From assembly GCA_025504975.1 (NCBI GenBank), contig JANUWI010000011.1:1240001-1304000 (forward strand): a stretch of 64,000 nucleotides of DNA. The letters are read 5' to 3'. Positions 27,279-41,005 of the stretch are shown here, piece by piece (position 1 is the first letter of the stretch; every line of letters begins with the position of its first letter). A model generated the notes under the pieces. The model was given only the letters and a program-made list of their open reading frames with translations. It was not told where the DNA came from and made no database searches. The position numbers and the translations under genes are program-made. The DNA is from Plenodomus lindquistii. Lineage: Eukaryota > Ascomycota > Dothideomycetes > Pleosporales > Leptosphaeriaceae.

Positions 27279-28429
27279 AAAGTAAAACTAGTAAAAAAAT
27301 AAATAAAAATAGTTTCTAGCTAGTAATAATAGCTCTAGCCTACTAACTCTACTTTAAAATAAAATAGGTACTACTAAATATATTATCTATAAAAATTTTA
27401 ATATAATTTACTTTAAATTTAAAGGCTTTATAGTAGTAGTAAATAGTAGAGTAAATTTAACTCTAGTTTTTATAAATAAATATAATTTTATTTAATATAT
27501 TCTATTAGAATTAGGAATATTCTAGTACTAAAATAGTTGTAGTAAATCTATACCTAATTTAGTATTTAGTATACCTAGGCTAATAAAATTTTATAAATAT
27601 ACTAGGTTTATAAAAATATTTATAACTATAATTTAAACTATTTTTTTATTAAATAGTAGTTTCGTACCTAGCTCTAGAAAATAAAAACTAAAACTATTTA
27701 GAATTTTAAAAAATATAACTTTAAAGTATATAAAAAATACCTCTAGAATACATTTAAATAGTAATTAAAAAAAATGTTTATTTATTAAATTTAACGCTAG
27801 GCTCTAGAGCCTATTAATTACCTAGATATATACTAAAGCTATAAAAAAATATATTCTATAATAAAAATTTAGTTTATATAATAAAGCTAGCTATATATAA
27901 ATTAATACCTAGTAGAAAAATATCTATTAGAAAATATAAAAGTAGATTTAATAATTTATAAAAGTAGTAAAAAAATAAAAAGCTATATAAAAAAAAATTT
28001 AGAAAGCTTTAATTTAATACTGTATTAAATAGAAAATATATAAAAAGAATATTAAAATAGTATTTACTACTAGTTATAAAAAGTAACTAGAAAAATTAGT
28101 AAAAAATATTACTATAATATACTAGCTAAATAAATAAATAAAAAACTATAAAGTAGTAATTAGTGCTTTTACTATAAATATTATAAAACTAGATAGTAGT
28201 ATAGTAATAAAAGTAGTAAATAAAGCTACTTTACTATTTAATAAATTTTTTAAAGTTCTAAATTTAGCTAATACTAGTAATATATCTATAATAGAATACT
28301 CTATACTACTATAGTTTCCTCTAGTACTAGAATATAAAATAAAAAACATACTATCTAGGCTTTTAAAAAAAAATACTAGAACTAAATAAAATTTCTAATA
28401 AATTTTTAATTTAATACTAGCGCGCTTTT

Positions 28430-29300
28430 ATATTATACCTAACTAAGCTATTTTATATTTACCTAGATATAAAATACTACTTTAAATAGTTTAAAATAGT
28501 AGTTATTGTTATATTAAAAAAGCCTAGTAAGCTAGACTACTTTTAAACTAATATATATAAACTAGTAGCCTTTTTAAATACTATAAATAAAGTTTTTAAA
28601 GTAGTAGTAGCTATAAAATTTATATATACTACTATAAAATATAGCTAACTTCTCTAAATCTATTTTAATAGATTTAAAAAAGTATTTATAGAGACTACTT
28701 TTAACTATTTAGTTAATAAAGTTTACTAAAATAAGAAATAGAATAAAAAAGTTAGCGCTTTTTTACTAGATATAAATAGCGCTTTTAATAATATTTTTAC
28801 TTTTTAATTAATTTATAAACTATAGAAAAAATATATTTCTATAAAATATATATAATAAGTAGAGAGCTTTATATTAAATTATAGTATAAATCTATAGCTT
28901 TTTAAATATATATTAGTAATATAACTAATTAAAACTAGTATTTTATAAAGTTTACTAACTTTTTTTATATTTTACCTATTCTATAATACTATACTACTAA
29001 ACTAATATATTATAATAGGCCTTTTTCTAGTTTTTCTAACTAATAAACTAGAAGTTAATACGTTTAGGTATATAAATAAAATAGCTATAATAGCTATAGT
29101 AAATATTTATAATAACTACTTTTAATAGCTTTAAACTATTTATACTATTATAAAGAAATAGTAGTTAATTTATATATTTAAATTTAACTTTAAAAAATAC
29201 CAGTTTATATACTTTAAAAACTCTATAATAAAAAACTAAAAATAGTAAATAGCTAGTAGCACTCTATTTAATACTTTTTAATTAATACTATTAGTAGAAA
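28430..29300 (+). pseudogene. Tad-type LINE reverse transcriptase remnant
   Basis: Plus-strand frame reads VVIVILKKPSKLDYFQTN then YKLVAFLNTINKVFK and FLLDINSAFNNI. These match the conserved LINE blocks 'VVVLRKPGK.DYS...YRPIALLNT.GK' and 'LLLDVSGAFDNV'. A mutated YxDD-type box (tyrosine codon at 29069, then ATA AAT AAA) follows at the expected distance. Stops are TAA/TAG only. It is the key evidence that the block was founded by a LINE. Confidence 0.85.
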
Positions 29301-30149
29301 TAGAAACTATCTAGCTAAAAAAATATATTTAATACCTAGGTATAGAAATTAATAGTAAATTTAAATAGAATATATATATTAACGCGCTATAAAAGTTAGT
29401 AACTAAAATATTAGAGATAATAAATAGCTTTTAGAGTAGTATTTAAAAATTTATATTTATAGATATATAGCTTTTATATACTACTACTATACTTTTAAAA
29501 ATACTATATAGATTATTAGTATAGTATACTACCTAAAATATAATAAAATAAACTAAAAAAGTCTAAATAGTATAGTAACTATAAAGAAATAGTAATTATT
29601 ATCGTAGGCGTATGTAAAATAATATTAAAAAAAGCTCTAGAGCTAGAATTAGACCTCTAATCTATTAAAATACTTCTATAAAAAAATTAGATATAGCTAT
29701 ATTCTATATACTTATAGATAAATAATACTAAAAACTTATTTAGTTAGCTAACAAACCCTTATAAAAAACTAACTTTCTAGTTTATTTTTTATTAGAATAA
29801 ATAGCTATCTAGTATAGTAGAATATACTAATACTAGTAGCTAGAAACTATTAAACTATATATTATAGCCTTTTAGTAGTAGCCTTTACTATATTATATTA
29901 TAGTAAATAAATAGGTAGCTATAGAGCTATACTATTTATTTTCAAAAAATTAGCTAAAAAAAGTATATATCTATATAGATAGTAGTCTAATTAATAAAAA
30001 AATAAATATAGTAGTAGTATATATAAAAAATATAGTAAAATAAAAAAACTATTTAAAAAAAGTTTAATATTTTATAGTTTATTTAGCTAAACTTTAGAGT
30101 ATTCTATACGTTTTAGAAATAGCTAAATACTAATATATAACTAAAAAAA

Positions 30150-30350
30150 AAAGCTAATATATAGTAATTTATATTAATAACTAAATAGCTATTTTTTTAG
30201 TAGTAAAACTAGAAACGCGCTCTAGCTAGAAAATACTTAAAAAAATAGTACTAGCTATTAATACATTACGCTATAAAAAGTTAGCTTTTAAATTTAAATA
30301 GGTATTTAGATATAAAAATATTAAAAGTAATAAAAAAATAAATAAAATAG
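30150..30350 (+). pseudogene. LINE RNase H remnant
   Basis: Reads IYINNQIAIFLVVKLETRSS, matching the RNase H block 'YTDNQAAI....P..RSGQ' seen in Tad LINEs, followed by FKFKQVFRYKNIKSN, which corresponds to 'W.PGH..I.GNE'. Acidic residues are changed to Asn or Lys by RIP. Confidence 0.68.
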
Positions 30351-30778
30351 TAAAATATATAATAGGCGTTATTAAAAAATTACTTTTTTTTAAAAAATAG
30401 AATAAAGAAATAATAGCTTTTAGAGAACTACTTACTAAATATAAAGCTAATTAAAATATACTAGTTTAAATATCTATAGAATTAATTTTAAAAATATTAA
30501 AGCTAGAAAACCTTTACTGCTAGACCTAGCTACTTTAAAAAAGCTATAATTTTAATAAAATTTAACTAGTTAACTTAGAAGTATTTAGTATAGAAATAAA
30601 AATAGTAAAATACTCTAATAATTTAAAATAGCTCTAGGCCTATTAAATTTAAAAAAATATAAAAGTATAAACTAGTACTTTAGTTTATATATTATCTAAC
30701 TATATACTAGAAAAGTTATATTTAATAACTATTTATATAGTATTAAAGTAGTAGACTTTTTTATATATATAAAGTATA

Positions 30779-30786
30779 ATACTAAT
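30779..30786 (+). repeat. Target site duplication ATACTAAT (left) of the hAT element
   Basis: Eight bases repeated exactly at 36423-36430. An 8-bp duplication is diagnostic of the hAT superfamily. Confidence 0.85.
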
Positions 30787-33700
30787 TAGGCTAGTAAATA
30801 GATAGAACTAGAGTTAGAGTTAGATTAGCTTATATAAAACCTAACTCTAATCTAGCTATATAACTCTATTTTTTTAACTACTAAGTAGATTAAAGTAAAG
30901 CTTAGGTTTTATAGGCTAAAAATTAGAGTTAGATTTTATATAAATAGTTATATTTAGGTCTAAGTAATTATAATATTATATTTTTAGAATAGTTAATTTT
31001 AAAATACTAACTATACTATATTTAATAGTATTATAAACGTTTAATTATTATAGGTAATAATGATAGTTATAGTAGAGGTTAATTAGAAAAAAGTTTATAT
31101 CTATTATAGTTAATTTACTAGTAAAATCTCTAGTATTATATAAAAATAATTTAACTATATATACTCTAGAAGTCTATTTTTATATAGTAACGCTTAACTA
31201 GTTATAAGTTTTTAGTCTAAATTATAATTTACTTTATATAAATTATATTTATATTATAGTCTATTTTTATTAGTATATATATATATAACTATAAATAGAG
31301 TATATACTTTTAAAATATCTAATAAAAAACGCTTTAGTAGTTTTTTAAAAAGCTCTAATAGCATCTAAACGCTACTATTTAATTTTTTTAAAAAAAATAT
31401 TCTAGTAAATTTTATAGATAAAATAAAAAAAAACTAACTTTTTAAAAAAAAGTTTAGTAGTTTTCTAGTAGCGCTTAATTTTATAAAACGTAATAGCTAT
31501 TAATTATTAGTATAGTAATATAATAATAGACTATAAAAATTTACTACTAGGCTTAAAATAGCGCTTTTTTCTATTAACTACTATAGCCTACTTTTTTTTT
31601 TTTTTTTTTTTTTAGCTTTACTATATAGTTTTTTTTTAAACTTATTACTACTAGTAGATTTATAGGTTGTCTACTTAGTACCTACTATTATTAATAGTAA
31701 AATAAATATTATAGAAGTATTTTAAATTACTATTAATAGATTATTTTAGTAATATTAGTATTTATTAATTAATAAATATATAGTATAAAGTACCTGTATA
31801 GCGCGTTTTTTTAAAGTCTATATAACTATTTACTTTACTAAAATAACTATAATTTATTTTTTTATAACTTTTTTTTCTTTTTACTATATTTATTAGATTA
31901 TTATATACTTTAATAATAGATTTAATACTATAAAAGCTATTCGCGTAAAGTCTAAATTTATTAATACTAATACTATACTTAAAAAACTTTTACTAGTAGT
32001 TAAACTAGAAGCACTATTTAGTTTTAATAATAATAAATAGGCTATATTTATTAAAGTATTTATTTTAGTATATTATTATAGCTTTTTACTAACGTAAGTA
32101 GAAGTATATATATAAAGCTAATAAAATTAATAATATTCTAGTATAATATAGTTAAAATAGTTTTTATAAAAATAGGCCTACTAATTTTAAAGTTACTTTT
32201 AAATATAAATTAAATAGTAATTACTACATAGTCTAGTAAAAAAAAAATCTACTTTTTTTAATAAAAAAAGTAAAGCTATTAAAAGCGCTTGTATAGTAGA
32301 TTATAGCGCGAAAAGTAATTTTTATAAATAATTTAATAAAACGCCTAACTTTCTATTACTATTAGCTAAAAAGTAGAAGATCTACTTTAAAAATAAAATA
32401 AAAAAGCTTTTTAAAATATAATATAAAAGTAAATAACGTAGTAAGTTATTATAGTTTATTATAATAGACTTATATTTATAACTAATAGGAAAATAGTTTA
32501 TAAACACCTTATTAAAATTCTATTTTAAATAAAATAATATTTATTATAAAATTAGTATTTATAAATATAATAACGCTATTTTAAAGCCTAAGAATTCTAG
32601 TAATAGTATTAAAATACTAGAAGTCTTTTACGCTAAATTTTAGATATTTAGTATTAGTAGTACTTTATAGAAAATTATATATAATATTTATTAGAAAAAA
32701 CTTACCTAGTTAGATAATAACTTATTTAATAGTTTAAAAAATAAAAATAAATAGCTATAGTTTATAAAAAATCTATTAAATAAAAAATTAGTAATAGTAT
32801 AAAATATAAATTAGTAGTAAATTTATAATAGTTTATTTTTATAGTAATATACTAATTATATTTAAGCTGCATAAACTTACTAAACTATCTAAATTTATTA
32901 ATTTATTTAATACTAATAAATTAGGTATTCAATTAAAAGAGTATAAATATAAAAAAAAAGTAGATAATAATTCTAAAATAAAAGAATATTATAGCTAGTA
33001 TTCTAATAAGTATAAAACTAAAAAGTAGTAGGTAAAGTTAGTTAGAGAAAAGTTAGATAAAAAAATAAAGTAGAAAAACTTTCTAGATAGTAAAGTAGAG
33101 TAGAAAGGCTATAGAGATAGTAATACTAATAATATTTTAGATAGAGAAAATAAAATTAATAGTAAAAAAATAGAGTAGTAGTTAATATATAGTATATACT
33201 AGTAGCAGCCTATAAAACTAAAATCTAATACTTTTTTATTAATTTTAAATAATACTAGTATTCTAGTAAATTTAATTAGTAAAGTATATTTATTATAATA
33301 ATTAATTATAGTTTAGTACTATATATATAGTCTATTTTATATTATATATTATATATATAGGCTTTATTTTAGTATTACTATATTTTTAACTATAGAATAG
33401 TATATATATTCTATTTTTAGTTTCTATTAATTATTATAGTTATTTTATATAGTTTTATACCTTTTTACTATAAATAATATATACGTATTATTTTCTAGTA
33501 GAACTACTATTATAAATAATACTAGATTTTCTCTACTACTTTAAAACTTAGAATATTTTAGACTTAATACTGTTTAACTTATCTATAGTAGTACTAAAAT
33601 CTTCTATTAGCTTATTAAATTCTTTTTATAAAAAAAAAGGCTAATACTAAAAAGATAATTATTACTAAAGTATAGAGAAAATAGTAAAAATAGACTAGAT

Positions 33701-36422
33701 ATACTCTAGATAAAAAAAAATAATAATTTATAATAGTGTTTATCTATTTAAACTAGTTCTATATAGAAATAATATAGAGAAGCTATACTACTTTCTAATA
33801 GAGACTTTTATATATACTACTTTAACTATAGCTATATTCTCTAATATCTAATTATTTAATCTATTAAAATAGATTACTTTTTAAACTATAGAAAAATTTA
33901 TATATATATAAATACTATTAATTCTATTTATTTATAAATATATATAATAGTTATATTTTAGAGTTTACTAAAAGAAAATCTATTACTATTATTCTTAATA
34001 GTAATTTATAAGCGTAAGCTTATAAAAGTTATAGTAGATAATTAGTAGTTTTTTTATATAGTAAAAAAGCTATTTTTTAACTACTTTATATTGTTTTTTT
34101 ATCTAAATACTATAATAACTACCTATTATAAATTCTAGAAAGCGTTTAAATAATAATTTACTATAGCTATAAATTTACTATTTAATAATATAGAAAAAGT
34201 AATTTAAATATTATTTACTATAGACGCCTAGTTAGCTAGAAATTATTTTAGCCTTTTTACTATTAAAGCGTACTATATTATAGTATACTAGTAACTAAAA
34301 AAAAAGCTTCTAGATTTTATCTCTATTTATAGTAGGCATACTAGTTTTTCTATAGCTAAAAAGTTTCTATAACTACTATATAATAGAAGTTTAGAAAATA
34401 AACTACTAGTAATTACATCTAATAATATAAATAATAATAGTACGCTTATAGTATTACTTTAAAAGTAACTATATAGTAAAAAAATAAATTAGAGTATAAC
34501 TAAAAATAGTATTCTATATCTAGCCTATATTATTAACTTTATTATTTAAAATATTATCTAGTAGCTTAAACTAGCGAGTTTAGATAAAATAGAAACTATA
34601 AAAGTATTTTAACTTTACTATATTTTTAATATCTAGAGTTAAATATTAGTTTTAAATACTCTATATAAAATACGTGTATTTTTATTATATATAATAATAA
34701 TAGTCTAATAATAACTAAGCTATAGGCTATCTATATTACTATTAACTTATTACTCTAATAATTTAAATATTTCTTTACTAAATATAGTAACTTGCTACTA
34801 AATAAGTAACTTTTAGTAATATAGAATATTAAAATAAAATAGAATATAATATCTAATATATATAAAAGGGTAATTAAGCTCTAGAAGTATATTAATAAAT
34901 AGCTAAAAGATAAAATTACTCTAAATTCTATATTAAATAGTACTCTAAATAATTATAATTTTTTATTAACTTAGATTAATTACTATAATATCTAATATCT
35001 CTAGTTTTCTACTACTAAGTAGTACTACTTTAAAGTTATAATAAAAATACTACGTAATTTTAAAGCTATAATATTCTTTTTTAGCTATAATAAAATACTT
35101 TAAATTTAGTATATCTAGTTAATATATGCTATACTTTTTAATTTTTTAAAAAAAATAATAGAGAATATTAGTAAAAAGCTAGTAATAGTAGTAAATAGTA
35201 AATAAAAAAGCGTAGTAAAAGCTATAGCTAATAAAAAATAAATAAAACTATTAAAATATTCCTTAAAAATATATAATAAATAAAGATATTTTTTTAACTA
35301 TATAATAATTCTAGATCTAGTATAGAAATTTATAATATATAAAGTATAATTATAATAGTAATTTATTATAGTACTATAATAACTCTATATAAAGTAATAT
35401 ATAGAACTATTTAGATAAATAGGCCTACTATAAATAGTTTCTATTTTACTAAGAATAAAATAATAACTAATTTAATAGGTAATTTATTCTAATTATCCCT
35501 ATAAAGCTTAAAATATAAAAGAATAAGTAGTTTTAAAAGCCTATAAAGCTATAGCGCGTATTTTAATATTCTATTTTAAATTAAAATATACCTTTTACTA
35601 GTAAAAAGGAAAGTAATAGATATACCATATATAATAAAAGTAAAAATTATTTAAATATACTATATATTATTAGTTAAAATAATCTACTCTAGTAGTAGAA
35701 AAAAAATAAGTATAACTAGTTTTAGTTTATATAAATAGTAAAGGATATATTAGCTATCTAGATTACTAAAGTTAGAGTAGAACGTGTTTTTAATATTATA
35801 AAAAACGTTATTAAAGATTAAAAGTATAAATTATCTATGGAAAATATTTAGAAAATTATTTTATTATTTAAATATATAATTTTTAATAGTATAGAAAATA
35901 TATTAGATAATAAAATATTAGAGAAAAATTAAAATAATTTATTTTATAGTAAAATAGATAGCCTATTTATATTATAGCCATTAAATAATAGAGATATAAA
36001 ATATAAAAGTAACGCTATTAGTATTAGTAGTAGTAAAAAAAAAGTAATAGAGAAAAAAAAAAGGTAATAAAGCTTCTAAACCTCTACTATATAAATGTTA
36101 AATGCTAGTATAATACTATAATAATTAGCTATAATAATTAACTTTTTCTACTACTACTAAATTATTTAGCTAGAATACTAAAAACTTTTATATTTAATAC
36201 TTCTATATATATATAATATAACAATCTATTATTTAACCTATAGATTAATCTATACCTATATTTAAACTATTTTAGTTTTACTCTAACTTTTAGCCTATAA
36301 AACCTAAGCTTTACTTTAACTCTAAAATTATATAACTCTAATCTAACTCTAATCTACGCTTAGGCTAATATAATCTAATCTATATCTAACCTCTAGATAT
36401 ACTCTACCTATTTACTAGTCTA
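30787..36422 (+). mobile_element. hAT DNA transposon nested in LINE ORF2, RIP-degraded
   Basis: 5636 bp with terminal inverted repeats (TAGGCTAGTAAATAG at the left, its complement with one transition at the right) and an 8-bp duplication. Inverted similarity continues inward for about 150 bp; for example AAAGTAAAGCTTAGGTTTTA near 30893 has its reverse complement near 36307. A transposase remnant lies on the plus strand. It interrupts the C-terminal part of LINE ORF2; the LINE frame appears to resume at 36431. Confidence 0.85.
32900..35935 (+). pseudogene. hAT transposase remnant
   Basis: The clearest part is at 35740-35870: the plus frame reads ITKVRVERVFNIIKNVIKD, then KLSMENI and ILLFKYI. 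This corresponds to the hAT C-terminal dimerisation domain (typical core 'SERVFS...I...R..L....'). Upstream to about 32900 the strand shows coding rhythm with RIP stops, but I could not align the catalytic core residue by residue. The start coordinate is therefore approximate. Confidence 0.62.
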
Positions 36423-36430
36423 ATACTAAT
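36423..36430 (+). repeat. Target site duplication ATACTAAT (right) of the hAT element
   Basis: Exact second copy of 30779-30786. Confidence 0.85.
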
Positions 36431-36954
36431 ATAAAAAAAAACTATATAGTATTATATTTATAACTATATAGAATTTATAATCTAATATAGAAATTTTTTT
36501 TTAAAAAACTATTTTTAAAATAATTTTTTTTTTAAATAACTTAGCGCTAGGTAAAAAAGTAGCTAGATTTAGAAAAACTATAGACTATTTTTACTAATTT
36601 AAATATATATAGAATACTAAAGTAAAAAGAATAAATAGTAACTATATACTAGAATTTAAATATTAAAAAATATTATCTAGTTTAGAACTAAAAGTTCTAA
36701 AGGCTATATAAATAATATTTAACTAGAATTATTTAGTAATAAATAACTATAATTATAGTTATACTACTAATATATTAAACTATTATATACTAAAAGTAAA
36801 AAAAAAAAATAAAAACTAATAATTTAAAAAAAGTAAAACTATATATAAAAAAAAATTCTTTTAAAATAAATATATAAATAAAACTATTAGTTATTTTATA
36901 CTACTATCTACTTTTAAACTATTGCTAGATAGAGATAGACTATTCTAAAACTAG
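36431..36954 (+). mobile_element. LINE piece 4: probable C-terminal end of ORF2
   Basis: Short piece between the hAT element and G2. Its first 200 bases carry a plus frame that plausibly continues LINE ORF2 (ITQRQVKKQLDLEKLQTIF resembles the end of Tad proteins), but this is a weak match. A stretch at 36862-36930 resembles 45765-45840 on the other side of G2. The last five bases are the ACTAG duplication. Confidence 0.45.
36950..36954 (+). repeat. Target site duplication ACTAG (left) of gypsy element G2
   Basis: ACTAG before the left LTR is repeated at 45164-45168 after the right LTR. Confidence 0.85.
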
Positions 36955-37130
36955 TATAATAGGCAGAGCCTAGTCTAGAGCTTTAGTAGTAAAGCTTTAG
37001 AGCTACACTAAAAGTAGCTAGAGTATTCTATATAAACTTCTATAAAATTCTTTTTTTCTATATAGAACTATAAAATAGTTAATTTATTTTAATTTATTTA
37101 GTATTTACTTTTTAAAATCTATTTATTTTA
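36955..37130 (+). repeat. 5' LTR of G2
   Basis: 176 bp, begins TATAATAGGCAGAGCCTAG and ends ATCTATTTATTTTA; the inner flank is the same as in G1. Confidence 0.85.
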
Positions 37131-39529
37131 TTTAAATTAACTTACTTTTAACTAACCTATTACTCTATTAGTTTTCTAGATAGAAAAAAATAGACTACTT
37201 CTACTCTAGATTTTTAGTATTAGTTTATAACTAGCTAGTAGTTTAATAATAAGTAAAAAAGTATTTAGTACTAAATATTTAGGCTACGTAGCCTATTAAA
37301 AAGTAATAGTAAATAGATATTTAGTACTAGGCGCTATAGATAAAGTTTATATCTATTTCTAAAAAAAAATTTAGTAAAAAAAGTATTTAGTACTAGCTAC
37401 TACTATATTTACTACTATTCTATATAGATAATAAATAGGCCTAATAGTATAATAGCTCTAGCGTTTTACGCTAATAGTATAACAACTATAAATAAAATAA
37501 ATAAAAAAATTAAAATAGTATTAGTAGAAAAAATATATAAAAAAAAGCTAGTAGAAAATAAACTTTTTACTAAAATAAAACTAATTAAATAATTTATTAA
37601 AAATAAAGTTTAGTAGAAAATACTATAAATAAAACCTAGCTCTACTATTTATTAAAAAGTAAAAGCTTTATAGTAGTTTTTTATTAATAATATTAACTAT
37701 AAGCTAGAAGCTTTTATAACTATAATTTTTAGTTAATTACTAATAGTTTAAATAGGATTTTTTTAATAAAAAACTTTCTAGATACTATAATAAATTCTAT
37801 ATTTTAGTTATAATTTTTACTTTTTTTTTTAAAAGTACTAGTTTAGTATACTAGAAAATCTCTAATTTAGCTGTATTTAGCAGCAACTATAAAAACTATA
37901 AACGCTAGAAAATATAAATATAGTATAAAATCTAGGTAGATTATACTAGAGTAGAAAAAAATGTTTTAAAATATATATTTAACTATTTAAAAAATAATAC
38001 TACTTCTATTAGCATTTTCTAGATAAAACGTAAAAACTAGTTCTATAAACGCTTTTAAAAGTTTCTAAACTAGTAGTTTTTTAATAAAATACTAAATAAA
38101 AAAGCTAGAAATAAAATTTTTACTTTTAAATAAAAAAAATAAACTTTTTAGAGATTTAACGCAGAGTTTATACGCCTAGTATTTAATATAAATAAAAAAA
38201 AAATTATTTATTTTTAAAAATCTACTATATAAACGCTATTAATATAGACTTAGCTAATAAAATAATATTAGTAAAAGTATTTAAAAAGTAGATAGTATAG
38301 TAATTAATAAAAAGAGTAAAGTATATTAAAAAAAACTTTTATTATAGTAAACTCTATACCTGCTTCTACTATAGTAACTATTAGAAAAACTAAAAAAATT
38401 TAATAAATATTAACTTCTTTACTACTAGTTATAGCACTTACTTTTCTAGAGCTAAAAAAGCTTAATAAATTACTTTAGAAAAATAAATAAAGTGTTATAA
38501 AAATAATCTATACCTATAATATAAAAAGGCTAGCTATATATAATATATTTATAAATTTATTTTAGCTAAGCGCTTTATTAACGTATTTCTAGTAGGTATT
38601 TAGAAAAAAAAGTTAGAAAAAACTAATAGCGCTAGTAAATTAGAAAACTAGAATTTTCTAAAATAAGTCTTTTCTAGAGAGAAAGTAGTAGGTTTAAATT
38701 ATAATAGTTTAAAATTTTTTAGTAAAAGTAGCTAGATAGTAACTTAATTATAGTATAAATTTTAATTAATAAAATTATTTTTATATTAGCTATACTAGAT
38801 ACTAGATACTTTACTTTTATTTTTATAAATAAAAACTTTACTTAAAAAAATTATTTAAAGTAAATAAAAGTTTTTTTCTACCTAGTTATAGAAATAGGTA
38901 GAGAAAAAACGTTAGTATTAATAGCTACTAGGTGTGTAATAGATTTAAAGAGATATAAAAAAAAATATAGGCTTATATACTAGAAAGAAATTAGAAGTAT
39001 AATCTAATTTTAGGCTATTTATAAATAAAAAAAAACTAAATCTCTATTACTTTATAAAAGAAATAATTTTTTATAGAATTAAATAGTATTTATATTTAGA
39101 GTAAAAAAAGTAAAGCTTTAGTTTTAGATATTATGAAAGTTAATAGTAAAACCTACTAGGCGTAGCACTAGAGATTTAAAAAAAAATAGTAGACTTTAGT
39201 TATTTATAGTTTTAATAGTAGATATTTAAAAAGCTTTAGTAAAAAAAGTAGAACTAATAAACGCGTAGATACTTTTTTTAGACTACTTTAAAAATCTATA
39301 TAATATATTTTTAAAAAAAAAGGTAGATAAATTATTACTATACTATAGAGTAGCTATAAATTATACTATACTTTTTATTAAAATAGAAAAAAAAAACCTA
39401 GAAGTTTTATAGAGACTTTTCTATAGTATATTATAAAAAAAGTTACTAGTTCTATGTAAAAAGTTTATTTTACTACTAGACTATAAATTTATTTACGTTA
39501 GCTACTTAAATGCTTTAGCTCTAGTACTA

Positions 39530-39880
39530 TTTATAAAAAAATCTAGAAAAAAACTAAAGTTCTACGTAGACTATAGAGCTTTTAATACTATTTTAAAAAA
39601 AAACTACTATTTACTTCTACTAATTTAAAAAACTCTATTATAGATTAAATAAGCTAAATAGTTTACTAAACTAGATATAGTTTAAATTTTCTATAAAATC
39701 TAGATTACTAAAAAAAATAAGTAGAAAATAGCGTTTAGAATCTAGTTTAGACTTTATAAATAGATAGTTTACCTATTTAATTTAGCTAACGCTCTAAATA
39801 CCTTCTAAAAGTATATTAATTAAATACTTTATAAATACCTAGATATTAATACTTTAATTAATATAGATAATATACTTATT
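39530..39880 (+). pseudogene. G2 gypsy reverse transcriptase remnant
   Basis: Plus frame reads KLKFYVDYRAFNTILKKNYY, then FTKLDIVQIFYKIQI, then LFNLANALNTFQKYIN and a mutated catalytic box NIDNILIYT. These match consecutive gypsy reverse transcriptase blocks (CVDYRALN, FTKLDIRAAFHKIRI, PFGLANAPSTFQRYIN, Y.DDILIYS). One Asp codon survives; Trp and Gln codons have become stops. Confidence 0.88.
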
Positions 39881-40267
39881 TATACTAGTAAAGATTAAAT
39901 AGAGTATAAACTAAAAGTAAAAGCTATAGTAAAAAAGTTTAAAAAATAAGCCTATAGCTAGATATTAAAAAGTCTAAATTTAGTATTAAAAAAATACGCT
40001 ATTTTAAATTTATAGTAGAAATAGAATGTAGAATTAGTATAGATCTAAAAAGAATTTAAACTATTACTAAATAAAAACCTTTTTAATTTATTAAAAAAAT
40101 GTAGAGCTTTCTAGAGTTTATAAACTTTTACTAAAATTTTATCTAGAACTATTTTATAATTACTACGCTACTAATAAAGCTAACTAGTAAAAATATTCTA
40201 TTTTTCTAAAAAAAAAAGTAATAAAAGACTTTTTATAAATTTAAAAAGGCTTTTACTATAGAGCTTA

Positions 40268-41005
40268 CGTTAGGAAAAAACTTTTTGTAGCATTCTGGTC
40301 ATTTACTAAGCGCATTGTAAATAAGTTGAATTACTAGTAAATAACTAGGAAAAGACTTAAGTAGTGTAGCTGACGTAAATAGCTTGATTTACTTTATTTA
40401 CCTCGCTCACCCTATTAACCCCACGAACGTCAAACACTATGAAAAATTAAAACTAGTCCTAATTAGGCAATTAGAATTCTAATAATATAGAATAAATATT
40501 TAGCTATAAATTAGTTAAAAAATTACTATTTTAGGCCTAGCCGTTCTATAGTTATTAATTATTTACTAAAAGGTTTTAATATTCCTTGCTTAAAAATAAT
40601 TTACAGGGGCTGCTAATAGTTTAAATAGATAATAAAACTATATTTGTTTTTCGCGCTAAGCCTATAAAAGTAATATTTTAGTATTTAGAAACTTCTATTA
40701 TATTATTATATTAATTGCGTACGTTGTTATATAACTTAACAAAGTTTAAAAAAGTAAAGTTTTTTTTTATTTTAAACTAGCAGGGGTCTAGGAGGTAAGC
40801 GAGGTAAGCAAGGTAAATTAAGTAAAAATAGTACTTAAAGTAATTCACGTTACTTACGTTATTTACTAGTAAATTACTAGTAAACTACGTAAAAAAAGGC
40901 CTTGTAGAGTAAAAGTAGTAAATTAGTAATTTACGTTAATTACTAGCTATTTACGTTACTTTCTATCTACTCACTCAATTTACTATATAATAGAATTTCC
41001 CAATG
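40268..41005. mobile_element. Non-autonomous TIR element, copy B (inside G2)
   Basis: 738 bp, start CGTTAGGAAA, end TTTCCCAATG; the two ends together suggest an original terminal repeat CGTTGGGAAA. The uninterrupted copy of this site in G1 (23962-23979) shows that the insertion duplicated TA, as Tc1/mariner-like elements do. There is no coding frame. It retains CACGAACGTCAAACAC and other CA/TG-rich words that are missing from G2 around it, so it entered after G2 was already mutated. Copy B looks slightly closer to the ancestral sequence than copy A. Confidence 0.83.

Larger units (their letters stand above)
27284..30786 (+). mobile_element. LINE piece 3: endonuclease end, reverse transcriptase, RNase H
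   Basis: The longest LINE piece, 3.5 kb, plus strand. It carries the linker region before the reverse transcriptase (27700-28400), the reverse transcriptase itself (28430-29300) and RNase H (about 30150-30350), in the order typical of the Tad clade. It is cut on the left by G1 and on the right by the hAT element, whose 8-bp duplication begins at 30779. Confidence 0.8.

Noticed and set aside
28146..28349. 67-codon minus-strand open frame in the AT-rich block
   Set aside because: It lies antisense inside the LINE region just before the reverse transcriptase, shows no known motif, and is a chance frame in AT-rich mutated DNA.
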